Shown here: positions 50,441 through 61,900 of the stretch, one piece after another
How positions within the stretch are numbered: position 1 is the stretch's first letter
How the letters are laid out: every line of letters starts with the position of its first letter
Origin: Polytrichum commune
Taxonomy: Eukaryota; Streptophyta; Polytrichopsida; Polytrichales; Polytrichaceae
Reading direction: 5' to 3'
Assembly: GCA_950295325.1 (NCBI GenBank)
Contig: OX485803.1
Span: 61,457,554-61,521,553 of the forward strand
DNA: 64,000 nucleotides
The notes under the pieces: generated by a model
Told to the model about the DNA's origin: nothing
Database searches by the model: none
What the model saw: only the letters and a program-made list of their open reading frames with translations
Position numbers and translations under genes: made by a program

Positions 50441-53400
50441 TCATTCTTCATCTGAAGATGAAATTCCAAGGTAATCTGAATTGTCCTCTGAGTCAAATGG
50501 AAACTCATGAATATCTTGCCCCTCATCATTATCATCTGCACTATCATCATGCTCCACATCACCTGCATCTAATGTGGGATCTGCCAAGCCTGAATAGTTG
50601 CTATCATTCCCTAAGGTCAGACAAGGCACCTCTACCATTTTATCCTTGGCACATTCTACTCTTCGACTGCGAGGCTCGTTCTTCAGAACCACTTTCCATC
50701 CAGGTTCACTGCCGGGATCATTTGAGAAAAAAACCTGCTCAACGTGGATAGGAAATGCAAAAGAATCTTCAGAGATGGGTAACATATGATTGAAGTTCAC
50801 CAAAGTGAACCCATACTCATCACGTTTCATAGTAGCCCCTGCTCCTCTATGATTGGCTCTCACCCAATTGCACAACAACACTATCACACACGTGGTACCA
50901 TAGTTTAATTCCAAGATCTCCTCCACGTAGCCTACATATTCAATCTCTGCTTCAATGGGATTCCTGTCATTTACACTTGAGCGACACGTTGTCCCAAATA
51001 CAGCTGCAACTCCAGAATCCATGGTAACCAAATTGGTCTCAGCACTCTTCACACGGATGTGATTTCCATATGCATACATAGACCGGTATGCAGTAGCTTT
51101 CATGGTAGGAGGTATGCTCAATTGAATGACCTCCTCTTCTATGTTCTCTCCATCGTTGATTGCTTTGGAAATGGCTGGTAATATCCAATTTTCATAAGGC
51201 GGCAATGGCCTCAACTCATCTGGATATTGCAACCTTGCTCCCCTCCTCCTATGACTATTCTGATAGTGCAATCGAGCTATGCCTTGAGCTTCCACAGCGT
51301 CTTCGTACCTCCTGCCATCAAAAAGTTAGGTATAAAAGTCAACATACGATCTTCAATACAACATGGGCCACCTATGCCAAAATGAAAACACAAAATGAAA
51401 TCTTACTTTTTCCAAGGTTGTAATGCGGCTGCGTTTTTCAAGACAAACGAGTGTGCCCAATCCCTCAAGATAGCAGGCATAAGCCTGTCATGCCCCTCTC
51501 CTTCAGGCATTTCATCATACATCTTGGGATCTTCACGGTCATCCCATACTCGCGTCTTTGTGCTCTTGGAGTCTTTCATATACTCTGTACAAAATCCCAG
51601 CGATTCTTCAAAGGAATACCCCTCCGCCATGCTTCCTTCCGGCCTTGCCTTGTTACGTACAAAATTCTTCAATGTCTTCATGTACCTTTCTATAGGGTAC
51701 ATCCATCTGGTGTGCACAGGACCACAAAGATCCAACTCCTCCACTAGGTGATACATCAAATGTGTCATTACATTGAACAAAGAAGGCGGAAACTCTTTCT
51801 CAAGGATACACAATGTCATTGCAGCCTCTTCTCTTAGTTCTTTCATACTGCTTGGATCCAAGGTTTTGGCACAAATCCGTTGAAATACACGACTCAGGCG
51901 AATGATTGCAAGCCTTGGTCCCTTCGGCAGTATAGTGCGAATACATAAAGGTAGGACCTGTTGCATAAGAATGTGATAATCATGGGCTTTTAAGCCCTTC
52001 AATTTGCTAGTCTCAGGGTGTATTCTTTTTTTCAAAGAACTTGTGTATGAAGTGGGGGCCTTCAACTCTTGTATTATACCCACAAATGTTTGTCGTTCAT
52101 CCGCTGTCATCACATAAGGTGCAGGTGGTAGCTCTAGTTCTCCATTCCCCATAGGAATGGGCCACAAATTTGAGCGTATGTTCATAGCAACCATGTCTCT
52201 CCTTACAGCCACTGTATCTTCTTCACCAAAAAGAATGTTCATTAAGTGCTCAACGAGATTTTTCTCGCAGTGCATCACGTCCAAAGTGTGACGAATAAGA
52301 AGATCCTGTAAAAACCATAATAAATTATCAATTATGTTACATACTTAGATTGGATACAAGCCTTCTTCATACTGCTATATTGGATTATGTTGGATCAATC
52401 ATTTAAAATATTGGAATATATCTACACCATAATTAGTCTAAAAGCAAATCAATGCTATAGACTACACTAAACATTTGACTAGAATGCGTCTTAAAATAAT
52501 TTACAAGCTCATAATTGGTTTATTTGACAATCTTTAAGACTAGAGTATTTGTTGTACATAAAGAGCAGAGTTTGAGATAAACAAACCTTCCAGTAAGGGA
52601 GTTTCCATAGAGCACACATTCTTTTCATTCCATGCTTGTATACAGGGTCATTTCTGGCTCCAGGTTTCCCCCCTTTAGCAATCCATTCATCCCGTTCTGT
52701 ACCATTTTTTATAATCTCGTCTGTCAAGAGTGCTCGTGGTTTTGTCCTCTTTTCTATCTTGCCATTGAACCAACTTTTCTTTTTTCGGTAAGGATGTGGG
52801 CAAGCGAGTAGGCGTCTATGACCGGTATAGATCATTTTCCGCATAGGTTTCGAGTACCTTGCAATTGTATTTGGCCCGCAATTTGGACAAGCCTTGTAAC
52901 TCTTGGTTACACACCCTGAAACAAGACCTAGGGCTGGGAAATCATGTATGGTCCACATTAAAACAGCTCGCAACAAGAAGCGATGGTTACCATTAATTGC
53001 AGCAACATCATATGCCCACACTCCTTGCCATAGCTGGAGAAGTTCTTCAAGGACAGGTGCTAAATAAGCATCAAAGTTATGATCCTTCACCGCTTCTTTC
53101 CCAGGAATGATGAGAGCCAACATAACAAAAAATCTTTTTGTCACAAGCCATGGAGGTAGATTATAGTTTAAAAGGATCACTGGCCATGTAGAATGTTTCA
53201 AGTTGAAATCTCCAAATGGGTTCATCCCATCTGTAGCGAGTCCCAATCGGATGTTACGGGTTTCAATAGCAAAATCAGGGCACATATTGTCAATGTGCTT
53301 CCAAGCTTTGGAATCTGATACCGATCGCACCAAACTCTCATTTTCTGCACCTATTTCAGGAGATCCTTTATCATTTGGTCGATTATGTGCATGATGTTGC

Positions 53401-55518
53401 ATAAGCCCAGCTATGGATTTGCAACGGTACATTCGTTTAAGTCTTGGGATCAAAGGGAAGTGGCGAAGTACTTTTCGCGGGACTGTGGATGACCCTTCCA
53501 CATATCGGCTGCAATCGCACTTTGAGCATTTGTCAAGATCCTTGTGCTCCCCTCGATACAATATGCATCCATTTTCGCAAGCGTGTATAGAGTCATAGGT
53601 CAATCCAAGGTTTTTTAGAAATTTTTTGGCTTCATATCTTGATTTCGGCAACAAATTGCCCGGCTCCAATATATCCTCAGAAAGGAGAGTTAATAACTCA
53701 TCTACATGGCCATTCGTAGTACCATGCACTGTGCATGTATTAAGAATAAGCAACACAGCATGTAAGAGCTTCACTTTACTCCCTGGATACAAAGGAGTGT
53801 TAGCCCACTTCAGTAATTCATCCAAATTGGGGTCCACCACAGGCGATTCTGAGACCAATGTATGCCCATCCTCATCATTTTCCACCTCTTCAGGGATGTC
53901 ATCTTGGCGTGAGCTATTCCCATGGACTTCGTCATAGCGGATAAATGCTTCATTTCACATGCGATGCAACTCAGTTTCAGGATCTATGCTTCCATTGAAT
54001 GAACATGTACAAGGTGCTTGAATTCGATTGCCATGACGATCCAATGTATGGGGATCACGATTTGACAGTGAATAAGGATCACAACCCAATGGCGCCAACT
54101 CGGGATCCGGTCCCTGCCAAATTTTGAAATGAAGTAACCCTAGCCCACTTAGAAACAATAAGTTCTCAAGTTAACCAAGAGACAATACACATATCTTACA
54201 AAGTATATTTGTGATATATATCAAAGTATATATTTTACAAAGTATGCAAAATACAGATTTTGTGAACTTCTGTTCCAGTGCACTGCCAATAATGGAACGA
54301 GTGGCTACAAAAGATACAGTGGACCACACAAAAGAAGTCACCACCAAAGAGAATCACACGAGTGAAGCTCAGTAAATTCTCAATCTTAAAAAGGAGGGAA
54401 TTGAATGAAGCCAACTGTGAAACCCTCAGCAAGCATTGTCTCTTAAGTTCTCAAGTTAACCAAGACAAAAATAAAATGTTTTGAAATTTATAGTCATATA
54501 AACCCATTTGGGACCCAATCCACATAAACCCATTAAAATCAAGTCATATAAACCCATTAAAGTCAAGTTATATAAACCCATTTGGGACCCAATCCTACCT
54601 CTTGGTCCATTGCTAACCTCAAAGTCTCAAAAATTTTACTTTATAGTATGCAAATAGTTCTTCTCCTGCTTTGATAGGCCTAATTGACCTAGTCATTACA
54701 TATCCCCATTCTTGCTTGTTCCATGGTCTAGGTTCCACATCATGATATTCCCAAATGACATTCTCAATCTCCTCACGCCTATCAGTAGAGCTATTGATAT
54801 AGCCTGCAACATTCTTTTTTTCCACATCCCCATCAATGTAAAATGTTTTTTCTGCATTCAATGCATAGCGTTTCACTCTTGGAAAATAATCTCGCATCTT
54901 GTTGTATTGGTTGGTTGTGTAGTAAGGCCCCGTAAATGGAAACAATTCTTCTTCTGCTTCCAAATTTTGAAGTGTAAATAGACCCCAACCCATGTACAGA
55001 AATGTGGATATTCTAATTTCCCATTGACGGTTCCACCATGTGAAAGGGGTCATCCGTGGGATTGGTAGAGTAGGCCATTGGCCATAGTTCTTCCTCACTT
55101 CAAAATTGACCAATTGGGTTATGGCCTTAGGTACAAATGAAGTTGACATTTCTTGCTTGGAAAAGCCTTCCCTAAGGAAAGCCTTTAATGCCAAGCTCAT
55201 TGATTTTTTCACTTGTGGGCGATGTTTATCCTACACCATAAATAAATGCAAAACATCAAGTATATATACAATATAAGTATACAATATGTTGCAAAAAATG
55301 AAATTGATTCAACTATCAACATATTATGAATAAATAAAAAAACTCACCAGAATTGATTGTGTGAAGAATTCGTCACGCTTGAACTTTCGGAGATGTGCTC
55401 GTATCGTCGTTCGGTTGAGCACTTGAGAACCATGACATTTGTTGCATGGACAACGATATTCATGCAACTTAAGACGATTTGCTTGTAGTTCTTCTCTGGC
55501 ACAAAGGGTAGCCTCCAT
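50441..55518 (-). CDS. CACTA tnp2-type transposase fused to a SET-like domain (TNPD-like), five exons, one in-frame stop
   Basis: Minus-strand exons 55518-55348, 55230-54640, 54113-52587, 52305-51407 and 51311-50441 join by GT-AG in consistent phase, giving 1353 codons including stop. Order: CPCNKC..H zinc-ribbon-like segment (about residues 22-45); SET-like domain (about 130-250) with GWGLFTLQNL, FYIDGDVEKKNVAGYINSS (like the SET DG..N..R(Y)xN box), IENVIW and IRPIKAGEELFAYY; transposase core with FGDFNLKHSTWPVILLNYNLPPW, CPNCG and DVMHCEKNL; a DUF4218-like part (HDYHILMQQVLP, HTRWMYPIERYMKTLKNFVR); a DUF4216-like part; an acidic C-terminus. A TGA at 53957-53955 interrupts the third exon. 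The 5' end is uncertain: the ATG at 55518 is the first in frame, but an acceptor near 55545 suggests an earlier exon. Joining of the SET exon to the transposase exon is inference from splice signals. Confidence 0.75.
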
Positions 55519-55671
55519 GGTTTCGGGATCAAGTTCCCCTTCCACTATGTTAGGGGTAACATTTATTAGATAATACCATAATAATTATATTGATACATTA
55601 TAATAATATACATATTGTATGCCACAAAATTAATTAAACCACAATTTGCCATGTAGGATATTGCCATGTAG

Positions 55672-55753
55672 GACTTATTGACTAAGGTTAGTCAATAAGT
55701 CACAGAGCTTACGAGCATATTAGGACTTATTGACTAAGGTTAGTCAATAAGTC
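55672..55753. promoter_or_regulatory. Two identical 30-bp palindromes in the divergent promoter of the CACTA element
   Basis: Positions 55672-55701 and 55724-55753 are identical: GACTTATTGACTA, spacer AGGT, then the exact inverse. Each is followed by CACAGAG. They lie between the minus-strand transposase gene (start near 55518) and the plus-strand gene (start 55952). The core TTATTGACTA also occurs in the left subterminal region (near 50298), so they may be binding sites for the element's own DNA-binding protein. This is inferred from position and sequence only. Confidence 0.6.
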
Positions 55754-55951
55754 ACAGAGGTACTTATAAATATTGTTTAATTGACTGGATGTCACATATT
55801 ATGAGTCAAAAGGTACCTTATTAACTTCATAGGGTATTTAAAATTTGAAATTCAAAAAGTGACCTAAAGGCGCCCTTCACTTGCACGATTTTCAGGGTTC
55901 GTAGTTGTTCGTAGTTCATCCAACCTCAGGTTGTGCGTTAGATCGTTGGCT

Positions 55952-58900
55952 ATGGCAGAAGGTGAGGAGGTTGAGGCTTACGAGCATCTGAGAAGGCAAA
56001 AGATTGCAAAGAACAATGCCTTTCTTGCATCATTGAATCTTCCCAGGTTGGAGAAGTTGAGTGTCTCTCTAGTGCTTACTTCCAAGTTTTTGTACTTACT
56101 TGTAGGAGAGGGTTAGGATGAGTGTTGCGCCGATGGCCGAGGAGCGCCTTTGTTTCGCCTTTGTTGATTGTTTTGTCTTGTTGATTTCTGCTTTGTCTTG
56201 TTGACTTCCTCAAACCCTTGCCTAAAACCCTTGCCTCAACCCCTTTACTCAATCCCTTGCCTCAAACCCTTGCCACTTGTTTTAGAACCCTTGCCTACAT
56301 GCACGGATTTCTCCTCCAAGGTTCGGTAGTCGTTAGGAACTTAGAGAGTACTAGAAACATGCAGGCGGAAGCATAGAACATCATGTGGATGAGGAAGAAC
56401 GATCCTTATAGACAAGCCCATGTTCTTCAATGTGGCGTTGGAGATTTGGACGGCGAAGGACAAACTGTTTGCTTATAGGGTGGAGAAGAAAACGAAGCAA
56501 AGCTTGTCTTAAGAGATCTACCAGCTGATAGGGTTTCAAGTGTCTTATGTTTGCATTTCTTCCCTTTGTTTGTCTCAAACCCTTTCTTCCCTTTCCTCTC
56601 TTCCCTTTCTTCCCTTTGTTTGCCTCAAACCCTTTCTTCCCTTTCTTCCCTTTCCTCTCTTCCCTTTGTTTGTTTCAGAATCCTTGTCTCAAACCCTTGC
56701 CACTTATGATTTCTGCTTTGTCTTGTTTGTTGAAACCCTAGCCCACTTAGAAACTTACTTAGTGGTGAGACAAACTACTCTCATGGTATCTCACTCGACA
56801 TAGATTATCTTCACTCATCACGAGCCCAGTGTGGATAAGAGTTCGATGCTGGTAAAAAAAGGTCGGGGATGTTGTTTTGAAAGCCGCAACCATGAATCCA
56901 AGTGCTCGGAATTTGCAAGTCACAGTCGTGATGAGGATGATTGTGTCGGAAGACTCTAGTTCCCAGGTCAGGTCAAACTTCTTAGAAACTCTCAATTGTC
57001 CACAATTGAGAAACCCACAATTGTCCACCCTCACTGTTCCCACCCATTGCATTCTTGGCCTCACTTGCAATACATCACTTGCAATTAAGTAGTTGCTGGC
57101 CTTTGTTTGGTGAATACTTTCTTTTCCCGCCTCCATAGAACTCCTTTCCCGCCTTTTTTTTACAATCTTGGTTCTTAGTTAAACCTAAACCCTAATTGCC
57201 CAATGAGTTAGTAGTTAGTATGTAACTACTTACTTTGCTCCACTCTGATGTTCATGAGGTAATGAGTGAATTTGTTGCCCAATGAGAACATTCGAGTTTT
57301 TTTTAATTAATGAGCCGTCTGGTAATTAATGAGGCATTGCCCTTGCTGATGCCTTATGATGTACCTTATGATTAATATTATGTTTGAGAAGATGCAACCC
57401 AACTCTGATTCACATTGCTAAAGACTTTAGAGCTTCCTAAAGTTATTTTGATGTTCATATTTGTCTTTTTGATTCACAATGGGGCATTCAATGGATACTA
57501 ACGATCTTATCAGAAGATTGGCTAACATATCAGATATTGACCAACAGAGTGTTTTCTTGGCATTGAGCAGGTTTCCTTCTATTCATCAACCAATCCTTGA
57601 GAAAGCCACCTCAGACCTTGTGAATACCTTTGAACTACAACAAACCTTACCTCGATCAGAGGGTGCTATTGAAGGAATATGCACGCCTAGACGGAGTAGG
57701 CGCTTGAAGGGAGAAAGAAATAAGACCAGCGTGTTGATAGAATCTTCAGAAGACGACAAGAGCAAAGACAAAGATTTTGAAGGCGATCTAGAGAGTTCTA
57801 GTAGCTCTACAGAGGATACATCTCCACCTCCATCTCCTCCTCCTAAGAAAAAGGTACATTCTAACCTGCCTTACTCATTTGCGCTAAGTATGGATGTCAG
57901 AATGTACTAAGTATGGATGTATGAATGCACTAAGTATGAATGTCAGAATGCACTAAGTATGGGTTAGTATTGAGTTTCTTTAGGTTTCTCAAGAGTCAAG
58001 AGTCAAGAGTTAAGTTTAGAAGAAGAGGGTAAGGAAACAGTATTGTTGCCTGCAAGTCTTATGTTTAACTTTGCAGTTTGCTTAATTTGGTCATATACTA
58101 GGTCCTTAATTTGCTTAATTTGGTCATATAACCTGTTCATATACTAGGTCCTTGTGATGTGTTTTATGTGTTTTATGTTCTTTATGTCTCTTTGAGATTC
58201 CAGTGAATATGCAAGTCTCTGGATTGACTTGTATTTGGGACGGTGTAGTTGGGAGACTCATCTGGTGGTGTCTTGCCTTCTACTTTTCACTGTGTTCATA
58301 TCTGTTGGCAAGGATTATATTGGTACGTGATGAAACTTCGTAAATTGTCATCATGGAAGATTCTCTCATAGAACATCTTCTGTTTTCTTTCGTGGAAATA
58401 ATGGGTTTGTTGCTCTTAGGTGGTTTCACCTAGTGTGTCTGTATAGACCGATTCTGTGCAGAGTAAGTTCTCCATGTCTGGAGAACAATTCTTCATTAGT
58501 ACCCTTCAGGCTACAGAGTCCCAATCCTCTTCAACTTTCGTCCTCCAGGAGTGCTCTATCGTGGCTTATTCTGTATCAAACCTGTATTTGGTTAAAGTGG
58601 GGGCTCTCATTATCATCTGTTTTAATCACCTTCGTCAGACTTATATGAATACACGGGTGTGTTCAATTACAACTCCCTGCACCATGAACTTGAGATGGAT
58701 CCTTCGCCAGTTTATTCATAGGTCATGACTTAGAAACGAAATACCACACAATATTTTTGTTGTTTGAATACTCTCAGTTTTCATGTTGTTCCTAGTATTT
58801 CCATTTATTCTCGGCCAAGTAACATGCAGTACAAGAATTAGGTGTGTAAACTCATCCCAATTCTTCTCATATTCAATTGTCATGTTCAATGATCATCTTT

Positions 58901-61900
58901 TCAATGTGATTCAGATTCTGAAAGGTTTATCACAATGACATTAGGTTTATACAAATCTATATACTAATGTTCAGTCCATGTTTTTATTGTGTGTTTTAGG
59001 AGGAGCTTCTGCACGTTTGGAAGAAGAGGAGCAAAGTGAAGAATCCTAGAGGAAAAATGGCACCTAACAAAAGAAAATCACACGTGGATCCCCTACCTGG
59101 TGAAGATGAAGATGAATCGTGGTTGGGAGAATTCGAGCTCGATGAGGACGACAATGATGAATTTGGTGAGGCCCAACTTGCTCAACCCCTTCCACAGGTA
59201 TGTGCCTTCAGCCGGTGTTTCTTATTTCACCTTGTTATTGTAATGCTCTTCTGACTTGAGTGGATACCTGAAAGTATGATCATCTGAAATTAAGCTTGTA
59301 TGTATGAGTGTTCTTGGTGACTAATTGCTTATGTTTGAGTAGATGCAGCAAGTGCAGCCTCCCCCACAACTTATGCCCGTCCATCAACTTCAGAATCTGC
59401 AAAATCCACAATTGTCCTATCTACTTCAAGCATTGGGACAACAACCTGCACCCCAACATATAGCATACCCTAGTGTTGGCCACGCTCAAGGCAATGTCCT
59501 AGGAGCCTTCTTGGCCGGGTTATTAAATCAGGTATGTTTCTATATTCTTTTGTAGCCAATTTATAAAGCAGAGGATGAGTGCTTCTCAATTTGAAATTGA
59601 GTTCTTATTGAGTCCTTATTGAGTGCTTGATTTTTGTAGGCACCAGCTCCAGCCATACCTGCACCAACCATACCAAACATTCAATTTGGCCATGACGAGG
59701 ACTCTGATTTTAGAATTCGCATACCTGGGGAGTCATCAGCAGAACGAATTGTTAGGTTGAGAAATCGGAGGCGAAAAATTGCAGCAGATGCACGATCTGA
59801 AGCAATCCTACGGAAACAAGCAGGGCAAAAACCATATTGGGTGAAATGTGATGTTAAAGGATTCCCCACAGGTTCTAGGTTGTATTTGTGGGGATCGGCA
59901 CTTCGGGGGTATTCCCATGCATTGGATTGCAGCATCGTTGACTTGAACAAACAACCTCAGACTGCAATTGAAGCCATCAGGCGTCGACTGGATGAGGCAT
60001 GGGAGTATGTAGACTACAAGCTCCATGATCATGCATTTGAGAAGCATTTGAAGCAGATTTTGAAGAACAAGCGACATCTCCTAAAGAATCGCATTGAGGC
60101 TAATAAGGAGAGGTCGAAGACCTGCACTCCAGAGCATTGGGAGAACATGAAGCTTTTGATCAAAAATCCAGACAAAATAGCTGAGGCTGAGAGGTTGAAG
60201 ACTGTACGGTTATGCAATCAGACATCATCAGCTCATGGAGAAGAATCCATTCGAGAGCGTTTGGTATGTGAGAGGGATTATGTATTATAATTTGTTGAAT
60301 AATTTGTTGAACATTTTTATTTGGACAATACTTCTAATTTTGTGACATTGTAGGAGGAGGAGCTTGGCAGGATACCAACAAATGACGAAGTGAATGATGA
60401 AATGAAGAGGTTGAGGGCAAGCAAAAAACAGAAAACAACTGCCTCAGGGATCTCTACAATCTTGCGGGTTCAATTCTTTTCTCTTGCATCTTGTTGTATT
60501 CTTTGTCAATTGCATCTTGTTGTGGGTGTAAGTTTGGAATCAATTCAACACGCCATGTAGACCTGGCCTATATCTTTAGTTATGAAATGTAATTGATTCG
60601 CACACTGAAACGTTAGTTGTACAGTTTTCCAAGGTTGGTGATGGGAATTGCAGGCCGGGGAGGGAGGTTAGTATGTCAGGCTGGCGCATGCCAAACTTCT
60701 CTAATTTTTGCAAGTACTCTAGTACAGGATATACTTTTACAGCGGCGACTCCAAGGGGAAAGCAGACTGAATTCTGCTTGTGAAACTGTACATCTGAGAT
60801 GATTTGTGTGCGATGAAACTTTGGTAGTTGAGTTTTTTTGGTTGTTATAGGACCCGGGTGATGGGAATTGGGGCGGGGGAGGTTAGCTATGAAGTCTATA
60901 TCGGTGTGGAAAAAGAGAGGGATTTGACTGCAGGGAGGCAGTCATGGTTGCATTGGTTGGTATCGATCGTTCTTCTCTGCCTTGATGCATGATCATCCAG
61001 TTTGCTTGCATCCTTCAATATGAAGGCATTGTAGATTGTTTGACATGTAGATGATGATGCTCTCTGTCGTCACCAACTGATCCTTTTTATACATACTTTT
61101 CTTGATTCTCGGAAGCTATAGAAACTACACAATTTCTTTTATGCACTTAGTACTGCTAGTGGATGAACTCACTCACCGAACCATTCTCAGTTGTTCGTCT
61201 AAGACGTTTGATGACTTGCAGGAGGTAAATTCAGGGGTTGGTGGAGGTGAAGGAGCCTCAAATATGGTTTCGGGATATGCTCATGACCCTACAGCTCTAG
61301 CATTAGAAGGAAGGATCCCAAAAATGGAGAGTAAAATGGATGAGATGCACGCGATGTTTGCTGCCTTCATAAAGTCAGCAACCCCTAACCCACCTACTAT
61401 TGTTGTCTCACCTACTAAGACTGTGGATGCCCGGGCCATTGAAGTCCAAGATAACCAACAAGTGGACCAAGAGGCAAGAGAGAAGGTGTGTGATGCTTAT
61501 CCCTTATTTACTCCGAATAACAACACATGTTGCAGAATAACTCACATGAGAAACTTTTTCCATTATGAGTCTCAAATATCAAGTTGTCAAAGTTGGAGGG
61601 CAGATAGATAGGTCTTGGGCAGACAGTCGTCAAAAACCTAAAGTTTTATGTAAAATTGTGCTCAACCATTGATTGTCACACAGTAATTAATCACCAAAGC
61701 ACCTGCTATGGGTGGTGAGGTCTTGCAGGATGGGCTTGCATGCATAACTTATTTGATAGAATAATTCCCTCCCACAAATCAAGTTGCCAGAATTAAGGAA
61801 CAACGTTTAAAACATGTTGTTGTGTATCCAAAGTGCGCATGGATGGACTTACCCATGCCTAGAGTGTCTTGTTTCTGAATTGAACCTGTGAATTGTAGCG

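Noticed and set aside
54619-55212. SET-like frame as a separate host gene lying by chance in the CACTA element
   Set aside because: The in-phase splice sites on both sides, and its position between the CPCxxC exon and the transposase exon, make a fusion more likely; kept as a finding with a refuting test.
56540-56803. Phe/Leu/Pro-rich 87-codon frame resembling a membrane protein
   Set aside because: It is the translation of a pyrimidine-rich minisatellite in an intron of the CACTA gene.
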